A DNA stretch of 64,000 bases, taken from assembly GCF_009371975.2 (NCBI RefSeq), contig NZ_VIKT02000010.1:1-64000 (forward strand), given 5' to 3'. The notes under the pieces are model-generated. The model worked only from the letters and a program-made list of their open reading frames with translations, did no database searches and had not been told where the DNA came from. Below, piece by piece: positions 53,857 through 62,377 of the stretch (positions within the stretch are counted from its first letter, which is position 1; each line of letters opens with the position of its first letter). The DNA comes from Microcella pacifica. Its GTDB lineage: Bacteria > Actinomycetota > Actinomycetes > Actinomycetales > Microbacteriaceae. The position numbers and the translations under genes are program-made.

Positions 53857-55218
53857 GCGACTGCTCCAGTGCTCCGGCCCCGCGCTGCCGGCCGCGTACT
53901 CCTCGAGGGCCACCTCGTCGCGTCGCCACGCCTCGAGCACGGGCTCGACGATGCGCCAGCACTCCTCGGCGAGGTCGCCGCGCACCGAGAGCGTGTCGTC
54001 GCCGGTGAGGATGCCCGAGAGCACCTCCCCGTAGGCGGTCAACTGGCCCGCACCGAACTCGGTCTCGAGCCGAACCCGATCGAGGTCGAACGGGTCGCCC
54101 GCGCCGTTGATGTCGAGGTCGAGAGAGAGCCGCTCGGGCATGAGTGCGATGCGCACGACCGCGGGCGGCTGCTCTCCCCGCAGCCCGCGGGGGCGATCGT
54201 CCACCGGCCGCAGCGTGAGGCGCAGCTCGGTGAGCGGAGACCCGAGCGCCTTGCCGCTGCGCACCGTGAAGGGCACTCCGCGCCACCGCGGCGCGTCGAC
54301 CTCGAGGTCGATCTCGGCGAGGGTCTCCGTGCCGCGATCCGGCTCGACGCCCTCCTCGCTCGCGTAGTCGGGAATGCTGCGACCCTCGATGTCGCCCGCC
54401 GTGTACCGCGCGCGGCGGCTCGCCGTGGCGCTGTCGCCCGCGACGCGCGTGCGCGCGAGCGCCTCGACCATCGCGTCGTGCAGGTCGTCGGCCCCGACGC
54501 TCGCCGGTGCGTCCATGGCCACGAGCGCGTGCACGAGGAGGAGGTGGCTCTGGATCATGTCGACGAGCGCTCCCGCACCGTCGTAGTACCCCGCGCGCCC
54601 CTCGAGCGCGAGAGTCTCATCGAAGACGATGTCGACCCGCTCGACGTGCTCGGCGCTCCACAGCGCCTCGAGTGCTCGATTGGCGAACCGCAGGCCGAGC
54701 AGGTTGATGACGGTGGCCAGCCCGAGGAAGTGGTCGATGCGGAAGGTGCGGGACTCGGGCAGCAGCTGCGCGAGGGCGGCGTTGAGCCGGGCGGCCGAGG
54801 CGCCGTCGACCCCGAAGGGCTTCTCGAGCGCGAGCCGCGTGCCGGGCGGCAGGTCGACGCCGCGCAGGGCCTCGATGGCGTGCTCGGTCACCGCGGGCGG
54901 GAGAGCGAAGTACAGGATGGGGGGATGCTCGGCGGTCTCGAGGAGGCGGAGCAGGGCATCCGGATCGGTCGCGTCAGCCTCCTCGAACCGCGTCCCCTCC
55001 ACGACCGCGTCACGCAGCGGGCCGCTGCCGAGGGCCGTGCGCACCTGCTCGCGCCAGTCCTCCTGGGGCATGGTGTGGTGGCCGACGCCCACGAGCTCGA
55101 GAGGCTCGACCAGGTCATCTGCCTCCCCCTGCGCGAGAACGCCGTCGAGTCCCGGCAGCAGGAGCCGTCGAGTGAGGTCGCCGCCGGCGCCGAGGATGAT
55201 GAGGGTGCGTCCGGTCAT
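53854..55218 (-). CDS. zwf: glucose-6-phosphate dehydrogenase, divergent
   Basis: This 454-residue member of the G6PDH family (usual length about 490-515) catalyses, in typical members, the first step of the oxidative pentose phosphate pathway. The nucleotide fold reads ILGAGGDLTRRLLLPGL (usually GASGDLA-RK). The catalytic RIDHYLGKE motif is RIDHFLGLAT here, keeping Asp and His but losing the Lys that contacts substrate phosphate. The second catalytic His (DMIQSHLL) and the RSGK lysine are present. No opcA, tkt or tal gene is adjacent. It may be a paralogue with altered specificity. It is divergent from GH15. Confidence 0.82.
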   Translation of the reverse strand: MTGRTLIILGAGGDLTRRLLLPGLDGVLAQGEADDLVEPLELVGVGHHTMPQEDWREQVRTALGSGPLRDAVVEGTRFEEADATDPDALLRLLETAEHPPILYFALPPAVTEHAIEALRGVDLPPGTRLALEKPFGVDGASAARLNAALAQLLPESRTFRIDHFLGLATVINLLGLRFANRALEALWSAEHVERVDIVFDETLALEGRAGYYDGAGALVDMIQSHLLLVHALVAMDAPASVGADDLHDAMVEALARTRVAGDSATASRRARYTAGDIEGRSIPDYASEEGVEPDRGTETLAEIDLEVDAPRWRGVPFTVRSGKALGSPLTELRLTLRPVDDRPRGLRGEQPPAVVRIALMPERLSLDLDINGAGDPFDLDRVRLETEFGAGQLTAYGEVLSGILTGDDTLSVRGDLAEECWRIVEPVLEAWRRDEVALEEYAAGSAGPEHWSSR

Positions 55219-55224
55219 CCCTCC

Positions 55225-55230
55225 ACACTA
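55225..55230 (-). promoter_or_regulatory. -10 element of a probably leaderless zwf mRNA
   Basis: TAGTGT ends exactly 6 nt before the zwf ATG at 55218. The intervening GGAGGG touches the start codon and is too close to act as a normal ribosome-binding site. Confidence 0.45.
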
Positions 55231-55261
55231 GCGAGGCGACCTGCAAGGTGCGTCTGATTGG

Positions 55262-57061
55262 ATGGAGCGCATGCCTGAGCCCCTCGAGAACTACGCCCTC
55301 ATCGGAGACTGCCGGTCGGCAGCGCTCGTCGGCCGCACCGGGTCGATCGACTGGTTGTGCATGCCCCGGTTCGACTCCGCCTCGCTGTTCGCCCGCATCC
55401 TGGGCGACGAGACGCACGGGCACTGGTCGCTCAACCCGGTCGGAGCGGGCGAGTGCACCAGTCGGCAGTACGAGGAGGACACCTTCATCCTCATCACGCG
55501 GTGGGTGACCGAGTCGGGTGAGGTCGAGGTCATCGACTCGATGCCGCACGGCGATGGCGCCGCCGACGTGGCCCGTCGCGTGGTCGGCATCAGCGGCGAG
55601 GTCGTCATGGAGGAGGTGCTGCGCATCCGCTTCGACTACGCGGACGCGATGCCGTGGGTGCGGCAGACCGGCACCGAGGAGGAGCCGGAGCTCGTCGCGA
55701 TCGCCGGGCCGGACGCCGTGATTGTGCGCGGGCCCCACTTCCAGTCGATCGACCACGCCCACCGCGCCGAGTTCACGGTGCGCGAGGGCGAGACGGTCGA
55801 CACGGTGCTCACGTGGTTCCCGAGCCACAAGACGCCCTACCCGCCTCTCGACCTCGACCAGCAGCTCGCCGACACGCGCGCCTGGTGGCAGCGTTGGGCG
55901 CGAGCGTGCCGCGAGCCGGGAGCCTACGACGCCGAAGTGCGCCGCTCTCTCCTCGTGCTACGCGCACTCACGCACGAGACGACGGGCGGCATCGTCGCCG
56001 CCCCGACGACGAGCCTGCCGGAGGACATGGGCGGCAGTCGCAACTGGGACTACCGCTACGTGTGGCTGCGGGATGCCGCTCTCACGCTCGAGGCGCTCAT
56101 GCTGCACGGCTACGAGCGGGAGGCGCACGAGTGGCGCGACTGGCTGCTGCGCGCGATCGCCGGCGACCCCGAGGACGTGCAGATCATGTACGGCCTCTCG
56201 GGCGAACGCAACCTGCATGAGCGCGAGGTTCCGAGCCTGCCCGGCTACCGCGGCTCGGCCCCTGTGCGCATCGGCAACGGGGCGTATACGCAGTTCCAGG
56301 GCGACATCTTCGGCGAGGTCATGATCGCGCTCGAGGATGCCCGTGACCTGGGGGTGGCGGAGGACGGCTTCTCATGGTCGCTGCAGGTGGCGCTACTCGA
56401 GCACATCTCGCAGAACCTCGATCGGGAGGACAACGGCATCTGGGAGATTCGCGGCCCGCACCAGCGGTTCACGCACTCCCGCGCGATGATCTGGGCGGCC
56501 TTCGACCGCGGCATCACGGCGGTGCACACTCACGGTCTTCGCGGCCCGGTGGAGCGCTGGGAGCTCGTGCGGGCGCAGCTCGGCGACGAGATCGAGCGCC
56601 TCGGCTTCGACTCGGAGCGCGGGCACTACGTGCAGCACTACGGCACCACGGAGGTCGACGCCTCACTGCTGCAGCTCGCCCAGATCGGCTATGTCGCCTA
56701 CGACGATCCGCGCATGCTCGGCACGGTCGCCGAGATCGAGCGCACCCTCCTGCGCGACGGGCTGCCGCTGCGGTATCGCACGGAGAGCGGGGTCGACGGC
56801 CTCGAGGGTAACGAGCATCCGTTCCTCACCTGCGCGTTCTGGCTCGTCGAGCAGTACGCGCGCTCCGGTCGCCTCGACGACGCCGTCGTGCTCATGGACA
56901 GGCTCGTCGGGCTCACGAACGACGTCGGGCTGCTCTCGGAGGAGTACGACACCGTGAACGAGTGCCACATGGGCAACACGCCTCAGGCGCTCTCGCACCT
57001 CTCCCTCGTGCGAGCAGCCGACTCGATCGCGTTCGCGAGGCAGGAAGCGGTCTCCGCGTGA
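55262..57061 (+). CDS. glycoside hydrolase family 15 protein (glucoamylase/trehalase-like)
   Basis: This 599-residue cytoplasmic protein has an N-terminal trehalase-like beta domain (ENYALIGDCRSAALVGRTGSIDWLCMPRFDS) and an (alpha/alpha)6 barrel. GH15 motifs are present: GGSRNWDYRYVWLRDA, the catalytic-acid region IWEIRGPHQRFTHSR, and the second Glu region in LLSEEYDT. Actinobacterial members include trehalases, so trehalose or small alpha-glucans are the likely substrates. The start may be ATG 55262 or 55271. Its stop region overlaps a short duplication containing the start of the next gene. Confidence 0.9.
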   Translation: MERMPEPLENYALIGDCRSAALVGRTGSIDWLCMPRFDSASLFARILGDETHGHWSLNPVGAGECTSRQYEEDTFILITRWVTESGEVEVIDSMPHGDGAADVARRVVGISGEVVMEEVLRIRFDYADAMPWVRQTGTEEEPELVAIAGPDAVIVRGPHFQSIDHAHRAEFTVREGETVDTVLTWFPSHKTPYPPLDLDQQLADTRAWWQRWARACREPGAYDAEVRRSLLVLRALTHETTGGIVAAPTTSLPEDMGGSRNWDYRYVWLRDAALTLEALMLHGYEREAHEWRDWLLRAIAGDPEDVQIMYGLSGERNLHEREVPSLPGYRGSAPVRIGNGAYTQFQGDIFGEVMIALEDARDLGVAEDGFSWSLQVALLEHISQNLDREDNGIWEIRGPHQRFTHSRAMIWAAFDRGITAVHTHGLRGPVERWELVRAQLGDEIERLGFDSERGHYVQHYGTTEVDASLLQLAQIGYVAYDDPRMLGTVAEIERTLLRDGLPLRYRTESGVDGLEGNEHPFLTCAFWLVEQYARSGRLDDAVVLMDRLVGLTNDVGLLSEEYDTVNECHMGNTPQALSHLSLVRAADSIAFARQEAVSA

Positions 57062-57080
57062 GCGGCCCCGCATGAGCGGC
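57054..57080 (+). repeat. 13-bp near-duplicate at the GH15 stop and S4 start
   Basis: CCGCGTGAGCGGC (57054-57066) and CCGCATGAGCGGC (57068-57080) differ at one position, with period 14. The first copy contains the GH15 TGA, the second contains the ATG of the S4 gene. Confidence 0.45.
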
Positions 57081-57476
57081 AGCGCCTCGAGCAACGGGGC
57101 CCGCGTGGACGCGTGGGTGTGGGCCATCCGCCTGTACTCCACCCGATCGGCAGCGACCGCGGCGTGCAAGGCCGGCCACGTCAAGGTGAACGGGGCCTCC
57201 GCCAAACCGGCGCAGGTCGTGCGCCCCGGCGACACCGTGCGCGCCCTCACCCCGGGGGGCGAGCGCATCGTCGAGGTGGCGGGCATCATCACAAAGCGCA
57301 CGAGCGCGCCGCTCGCCGTGAAGAACTACGTCGACCGCACGCCGCCCCCGCCGCCCAAGGCGGAGCGGCCCGCTGCGATCGTGCGAGAGCGCGGGGCGGG
57401 GCGCCCGACGAAGCGCGATCGTCGACTCACCGAGCGCTTGCGCGGGCGCGACCGCGCCCCGGAGACGGACTACTGA
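57072..57476 (+). CDS. S4-domain RNA-binding protein (Hsp15-like)
   Basis: This 134-residue protein has an N-terminal S4 RNA-binding domain (RVDAWVWAIRLYSTRSAATAA, GHVKVNG) and a basic Arg-rich tail (RGAGRPTKRDRRLTERLRGR). In the Hsp15 family such proteins recycle stalled 50S subunits. The ATG is 10 nt beyond the GH15 stop, so the two are likely co-transcribed. It converges on ldh. Confidence 0.9.
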   Translation: MSGSASSNGARVDAWVWAIRLYSTRSAATAACKAGHVKVNGASAKPAQVVRPGDTVRALTPGGERIVEVAGIITKRTSAPLAVKNYVDRTPPPPPKAERPAAIVRERGAGRPTKRDRRLTERLRGRDRAPETDY

Positions 57477-57500
57477 GCACGGCGCCGTGACCGCAGTCGG

Positions 57501-58457
57501 CTACTCGAGGTCGAGCGCCTCGAGCGAGCCCTGGATGGTCTCGGCAGAGTGGTGGAAGGCCCGCTCCTCCTCGGCCGAGAACGGCACGTCGATGACCTGC
57601 GCGACACCCTGCGCGTTGACGACGCTCGGTACCGAGAGCGCGACGCCGCTCACGCCGTGGTAGTCGGTGAGCACGGAGCTCACGGGCAGAATCGCCCCCT
57701 CGTCGCCCACGATCGCCTCGACGATGCGCGCCCCCGAGAGGCCGATGGCGTAGTTGGTGGCACCCTTGCCGGCGATGACCGCGTATGCGGCGTTCTTGAC
57801 CTCCTCGGCGAGCGTGTCGAGCTCCCCGACACTCAGGCGCGATCCCGCGTCGTCGGCCCACTCACGGATGGGCACGGGGCCGATGCGGGCCTGCGACCAG
57901 AGTGCGAACTCGCTGTCGCCGTGCTCGCCGACGATCATCGCGTGCACGCTCGAGGCGGCGACACCCAGTCGCTCCGCAAGGCGCCATCGCAGGCGCGAGG
58001 AGTCGAGCACGGTGCCGGAGGAGAACACTCTGGCCGCATCGAGGCCGCTCACTCGCTGCGCGGCGACGGCGAGCACATCGCACGGGTTCGTCACGAGCAC
58101 GTAGATGGCGTCGGGAGCGCGATCGAGGAGGCGCGGCATGAGGTCGCGCAGAATGCCGACGTTGGTCGCGGCAAGGTCGAGACGGCTCTGCCCGGGGTGC
58201 TGCTTGGCACCGGCCGTGATGACGACGACGTTGGCTCCCGAGACCGCGTCGAGGTCGCCGCCGCCCTCGATCGTGGACGAGCCCACGAAGGGCGTGCCGT
58301 GGGCGAGATCGAGAACCTCGGCCTCAGCGCGGGACGCATCGATGTCGTAGAGCACGACCTCGCGAGCGGAGCCGCGGATGAGGGAGGCGTAGGCGAGCGA
58401 CGATCCGACGGCCCCGGCACCGATGATGGCCAGGCGGGAGTTCTCAGTCGCAGTCAT
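57501..58457 (-). CDS. ldh: L-lactate dehydrogenase
   Basis: This 318-residue NAD-dependent dehydrogenase interconverts pyruvate and L-lactate. The N-terminal nucleotide motif is IIGAGAVGSSLAYA. Substrate and catalytic motifs follow: TAGAKQHPGQSRLDL, with the loop-preceding Gln that favours lactate over malate; VTNPCDVLA; the catalytic His in IVGEHGDSEF; and YAVIAGKGATNYAIG. A TAGGGT hexamer 9 nt before the ATG may be its promoter. It converges on the S4 gene. Confidence 0.93.
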   Translation of the reverse strand: MTATENSRLAIIGAGAVGSSLAYASLIRGSAREVVLYDIDASRAEAEVLDLAHGTPFVGSSTIEGGGDLDAVSGANVVVITAGAKQHPGQSRLDLAATNVGILRDLMPRLLDRAPDAIYVLVTNPCDVLAVAAQRVSGLDAARVFSSGTVLDSSRLRWRLAERLGVAASSVHAMIVGEHGDSEFALWSQARIGPVPIREWADDAGSRLSVGELDTLAEEVKNAAYAVIAGKGATNYAIGLSGARIVEAIVGDEGAILPVSSVLTDYHGVSGVALSVPSVVNAQGVAQVIDVPFSAEEERAFHHSAETIQGSLEALDLE

Positions 58458-58531
58458 GATGCGACCACCCTAGCCACTCGGCGCGCGGGGCCGTGCGGGT
58501 GCGAGCGCTGCTCGCGGTGGAGCGGGTTCGG

Positions 58532-58825
58532 CTACTCGGCGGGAGCCTGGTCGCCGATGGCGAAGCGCACGGCGCCCTCTTCGCTGACCTGTGCGTCGAG
58601 CACCTTCTCGTCGAGTGCGACGGAGGCGTTGGACTCGAGGAAGACGCGCGCGGCGCCGGCCTCGACGACCTGGTCGCCGGGCTGCGGCTCGGGGGCGACG
58701 GCGACGGCGAACTCGGTCGACTGGGGGCCGCCGCTGTCGATGCGCAGACCGGCGGTCTGCGGGTCGGCCTCGCGCGAGACGAGGTTCTCGATGACGGTAC
58801 TGGCGGTCGGGGTGAGAGTCAGCAT
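58532..58825 (-). CDS. HesB/IscA-like protein without cysteines
   Basis: This 97-residue protein has the HesB/IscA fold pattern (LTPTASTVIENLVSREADP, GLRIDSGG, VVEAGAARVFLE, DEKVLDAQV), the usual domain length and an Fe-S biogenesis-type start. It contains no cysteine at all, so it cannot ligate a cluster in the standard way, unlike ErpA at 4068-4415. Such cysteine-less homologues are found in other actinobacteria and are often misannotated as Fe-S carriers. The role is unknown. The ATG is preceded by GAAAGGATC. Confidence 0.85.
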   Translation of the reverse strand: MLTLTPTASTVIENLVSREADPQTAGLRIDSGGPQSTEFAVAVAPEPQPGDQVVEAGAARVFLESNASVALDEKVLDAQVSEEGAVRFAIGDQAPAE

Positions 58826-58949
58826 GAAGGATCCTTTCGGCGGTGCGGTCGACGGACAGCGAGCCACGCTTCCGAGACTTGCCGCCAGGGTCAACCGCGG
58901 GGCCGGTTCTCTCAGGCCTCTCCCACGAAACGGTAGGGCGATTGTGCGG

Positions 58950-59909
58950 TCAGCCCGCGCGTGTCGCCCACCACGCCAGAAACGCCTCCCGTGAGGTCTT
59001 GCTCGGCGTGAAGCCGAACTCCTCGCGCAGCCGCCGCGCATCGAGCACGGGCCGGTAGCGCAGAAACCCGACGCGCTCGGGGCCGTGCGGCGTGAGATGC
59101 AGGGCGTGACCGAGGCGCAGCGCGAGGGCCAGAACGCTCGCGGGCACGGTCACGGTGCGCTTGCCCATGAGCCGGGCCAACTCGGGCACGGTCACGGCAC
59201 CCTCCCCTGCGAGGTTGACGACGCCGGTGCGCTCCCCCGTCACGGCGTGCTCCATCGCCGCCGCGACGTCCTCGTCCCAGATGAACACGAAGGGGCTCGC
59301 GCTGCCGCGCACGACGAGCAGGCGGCGGCGCTCGAACAGCGCCGTGATCTGGTTGCGCACCGAGGCGCCGAGGACCGTTCCGATGCGGAACACGACCTGC
59401 TCCAGTTCGGGATGCTCCGCTCGGGCGTCGGCGAGAAGCTCTTCCACCTGCCGCTTGTGATCGGAGTACGAGAACTCTGGGTTGCCGCGCACCGGGTCAT
59501 CCTCGGTGAGCCACGCCGGGTTGTCCGGGTGATAGCCGTACGCCGCGCCCGAGGACGACACGACGAGGCGCCGCACTCCCGCGGCAAGGCAAGCGTCGAG
59601 CACGGCGCGGGTGCCCCCGACGTCGATGCGCCATTCGTCCTCGCGGCTCAGGTCGCGGCCCGGGTTCACGATCGAGGCGAGGTGCACGACGGTGTCGATG
59701 CGGTGGCGTGCGAGGGCCTCGCGCAGCGCCTCCCCCTGCGTGACGTCGGCGAGCTCGTGAACTACTCCGTCGAGGGGTGCGCGCGGTGCAGCGACATCGC
59801 CGCTCACGAGGTGCTCGACCTGGGGGCAGCGCGCGAGGCGCGCGACGACCGCGGAACCGAGGAAGCCGGAGCCTCCCGTGACGTAGACGCGCCGGAGCGC
59901 GGGGGTCAC
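58950..59909 (-). CDS. NAD-dependent epimerase/dehydratase family protein
   Basis: This 319-residue extended SDR has the cofactor motif VYVTGGSGFLGSAVVARLA, DVTQ, VVHLASIVNPG, VVSSSGAAYGYHPDN, and Tyr-x3-Lys in FSYSDHKRQ. C-terminal features resemble nucleotide-sugar epimerases and 3-beta-hydroxysteroid-dehydrogenase-like proteins rather than a defined member. The GTG start at 59907-59909 overlaps the BASS transporter stop by 4 nt (GTGA), and that gene in turn overlaps a flavin monooxygenase. The three form a tight operon. Confidence 0.87.
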   Translation of the reverse strand: MTPALRRVYVTGGSGFLGSAVVARLARCPQVEHLVSGDVAAPRAPLDGVVHELADVTQGEALREALARHRIDTVVHLASIVNPGRDLSREDEWRIDVGGTRAVLDACLAAGVRRLVVSSSGAAYGYHPDNPAWLTEDDPVRGNPEFSYSDHKRQVEELLADARAEHPELEQVVFRIGTVLGASVRNQITALFERRRLLVVRGSASPFVFIWDEDVAAAMEHAVTGERTGVVNLAGEGAVTVPELARLMGKRTVTVPASVLALALRLGHALHLTPHGPERVGFLRYRPVLDARRLREEFGFTPSKTSREAFLAWWATRAG

Positions 59910-60874
59910 GACGACTCCGCGGGAGCACTGCTCGGCGCGGTCCCTCCCCCGGCGTCGCTCCCGGAGGCCCGGGCGGCACGCCGACGCGAGTGCCGTGCCC
60001 ACAGCGTCGCGAGAATGAGGCCCGCGACGATGTCCCAGATGCCCCACCAGCCGGCTACGATCGCCATGCCGCCGAGTCCGTCGAAGAACGCGAAGGTGAG
60101 CCCCAGACCCAGCCCCGCGTTGCGGATTCCCACCTCGAACGCCATGGCGCGCCGCTCGGGCGAGGCGAGACCGCTCACCCGGGCGAGACCCCAGCCGAGC
60201 GAGAGCGCGATCGCCTCGTGCAGGAAGACGGCGAGCAGGATCACGCCGATGAAGGCGATGAAGAACTGCCAGTTGCCGGCGAGGGCGATGACGATGAACG
60301 CGAGGAGTGCCACCAGGCTGATGCCCCGCACCCACGGCTGCACGCGCGCCACCGGCTTCGGCCAGCGGTTGCCGATGAGGAGGCCGAGCGCGAACGGGAT
60401 CGCGATGATGAGGAGGATCTTGAGGAGCATCTCGACGGGGTCGAGCTGCACCGAGCGCAGGATCTCGCTCCCGGTGGGGTGCAGGCCGCCCCACAGCGCG
60501 AAGTTGAGGGGCAGGAGGACGATCGCGAGCGCATTGCCGACGGCGGTCATCGAGACCGAGAGGGCCACGTTGCCGCGGGCCTGATGCGTGAGCACCTGCG
60601 AGATGTTGCCGGGCGGGCAGCACGCCACGAGGATGAGCCCGAGCGCGATCGAGGCCTGCACCTGCAGGGCGAGAGTGAGCAGGAAGGTGAGGGCGGGCAG
60701 CAGCAGGAACTGCGCGGCGATCGCGACGGCCATCGCCCGCGGGCTGCGCAGCACGACGGCGAAGTCTCGGTAGCTCACCCCCATGGCGATGCCGAACATG
60801 ATGAACGCGAGCACGATGTCGAGCAGCAGGAGGCTCGTGGGAGTGAAGTTGAGGGTGACCTCGTCGATGTTCAT
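59906..60874 (-). CDS. bile acid:sodium symporter family (BASS) transporter
   Basis: This 322-residue transporter has about ten transmembrane helices. BASS motifs include FIMFGIAMGVS in the first helix region, the crossover ILVACCPPGNISQVLTHQARGNVALSVSMT, and the second crossover AFEVGIRNAGLGLGLTFAF (E-x-G-x-RN). Known members carry bile acids, pantoate, pyruvate or other organic anions with Na+, and the substrate here is unknown. The ATG at 60872-60874 overlaps the upstream monooxygenase stop by 4 nt. Confidence 0.92.
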   Translation of the reverse strand: MNIDEVTLNFTPTSLLLLDIVLAFIMFGIAMGVSYRDFAVVLRSPRAMAVAIAAQFLLLPALTFLLTLALQVQASIALGLILVACCPPGNISQVLTHQARGNVALSVSMTAVGNALAIVLLPLNFALWGGLHPTGSEILRSVQLDPVEMLLKILLIIAIPFALGLLIGNRWPKPVARVQPWVRGISLVALLAFIVIALAGNWQFFIAFIGVILLAVFLHEAIALSLGWGLARVSGLASPERRAMAFEVGIRNAGLGLGLTFAFFDGLGGMAIVAGWWGIWDIVAGLILATLWARHSRRRAARASGSDAGGGTAPSSAPAESS

Positions 60875-62301
60875 GCGCGGGCTCCGGTCTCGTGCGGCTG
60901 CGTGCGGTCGGCGGCGGGCAGGTGGGTCATGACGGGGAGCGCGCGCCGAGCATCCCGCGCCAGGCGGTCTCGCTGGCGCCGCACCTCGCGGCGGTACGCG
61001 TGCTTGTTGACGTAGTACGACATGCGCTCGAGCGCGAGGTAGCGGTAGCCCGCGGTGAGGTCGGACCACGGCCGGTTCTGCACGCGGGCGCGGAAGGCAG
61101 CTTGCGCCTCGGGCGGTGCGGCGAGGTAGTCGGCGAGCAGCTCGGCCTGCTCGAAGCGCCCCTGCCAACCGATGCCGCTCGCCTCGATCATGCCCATGAC
61201 GTACACACCGCGGAACGACGGCTCGAAGATGTTGAGGTACAGCCGCGGCGCCATGCCCTGCCAGTTGAGGTGCTCGCGGTCGATGAACGGGTAGTCGAGG
61301 CGGTAGCCCGTCGCGAGCAGGATGACGTCGTACTGACCCGTCGAGCCGTCGGTGAACGTGACGGTGTCGCCATCGACGCTGCGCAGGCCGGGGCGGATGC
61401 GCACGTCACCCTGACCGGCGTGGTGCAGCACGAGAGTGTTGACGATCGGGTGCGACTCGTAGATCTTGTAGTCCGCGGCGGGGAAGCCGAAACGCACGGG
61501 GTCGCCCGTGAAGAGCCGCAGCAGGCGCGCATCGAGGAACTGCTTGAGGGGTCGGGGCAGCGGCCGCCCCTCGTTGAGGGTGTCGGCGGGCTTGCCGAAC
61601 AGGTACTTCGGCACGAAGTAGTAGCCGCGGCGCACACTCATGTCGACACTCGCGGCCGTGTGCACCGCGTCGACCGCGATGTCGCAGCCGCTGTTGCCGG
61701 CGCCGACGATGAGCACGCGCTCCCCCGTGAGGGCGCTCGCCTTCCGGTAGTCGCGCGTATGCAGAACGCGGCCGTCGAAGCTGCCCGGCAGCTCGGGAAC
61801 GGAGGGCTCGGCGAGAGTGCCGTTGGCGAGGATCACCCCGTCGTACAACTCGGAGTGGCGGGCACTGGCATCGTCAGAGTCGGTCGGTCTGAAGTCGACG
61901 CGCCACCGCGGTGCAGCATCCTCGCTCGCGGTGTGCAGCGGCTCGAGGCGCGTGACCGTCGTGTCGAACCGGATGCGCTCCCGCAGCCCGAAGCGATCGG
62001 CGTAGTCGCCGAAGTAGCGACGCAGCGCGTGGTGGCCGGGATAGTCGGGCGTGCCGGGCGGCATGGGGAACTCGGCGAACTGGGTCGTCGTGCGCGAGGA
62101 GATGAGGTGCGCCGACTCGTAGACGGTGGAGCGCGGGTTGTCGATGTTCCAGAGCCCGCCGACGTCGCTCGCCGACTCGTAGACGTCCACTTCGAGGCCT
62201 CGTGCGGTGAGGGTGCGCGTCGCCGCGAGCCCCGACGGGCCGGCGCCGATGATCGCCCACCGCTGCCGGTGAGAGTGCTCCGGCTCCGCTGCCCGCGCCA
62301 C
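60871..62301 (-). CDS. flavin-containing monooxygenase
   Basis: This 476-residue class B flavoprotein monooxygenase (FMO/Baeyer-Villiger group) has the FAD motif WAIIGAGPSGLAATRTL, the FMO identifying segment FDGRVLHTRDYR, the NADPH motif VLIVGAGNSGCDIAVDA, and the C-terminal LLATGYRLDYPF. It would oxygenate an N, S or carbonyl-bearing organic substrate. The GTG at 62299-62301 has GGAGGCAG directly upstream. It is first in the FMO-BASS-epimerase operon and divergent from the FAD-linked oxidase gene. Confidence 0.92.
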   Translation of the reverse strand: MARAAEPEHSHRQRWAIIGAGPSGLAATRTLTARGLEVDVYESASDVGGLWNIDNPRSTVYESAHLISSRTTTQFAEFPMPPGTPDYPGHHALRRYFGDYADRFGLRERIRFDTTVTRLEPLHTASEDAAPRWRVDFRPTDSDDASARHSELYDGVILANGTLAEPSVPELPGSFDGRVLHTRDYRKASALTGERVLIVGAGNSGCDIAVDAVHTAASVDMSVRRGYYFVPKYLFGKPADTLNEGRPLPRPLKQFLDARLLRLFTGDPVRFGFPAADYKIYESHPIVNTLVLHHAGQGDVRIRPGLRSVDGDTVTFTDGSTGQYDVILLATGYRLDYPFIDREHLNWQGMAPRLYLNIFEPSFRGVYVMGMIEASGIGWQGRFEQAELLADYLAAPPEAQAAFRARVQNRPWSDLTAGYRYLALERMSYYVNKHAYRREVRRQRDRLARDARRALPVMTHLPAADRTQPHETGARA

Positions 62302-62364
62302 TGCCTGCCTCCTCACCGGGCGGCCTCGATGCCGCACCGGCCCAGTATGCCAGCGAGACTCCCG

Positions 62365-62370
62365 TACCAT
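62365..62370 (+). promoter_or_regulatory. -10 element of a probably leaderless FAD-oxidase mRNA
   Basis: TACCAT ends 7 nt before the ATG at 62378 and no Shine-Dalgarno is seen. Confidence 0.45.
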
Positions 62371-62377
62371 CGGCGGC

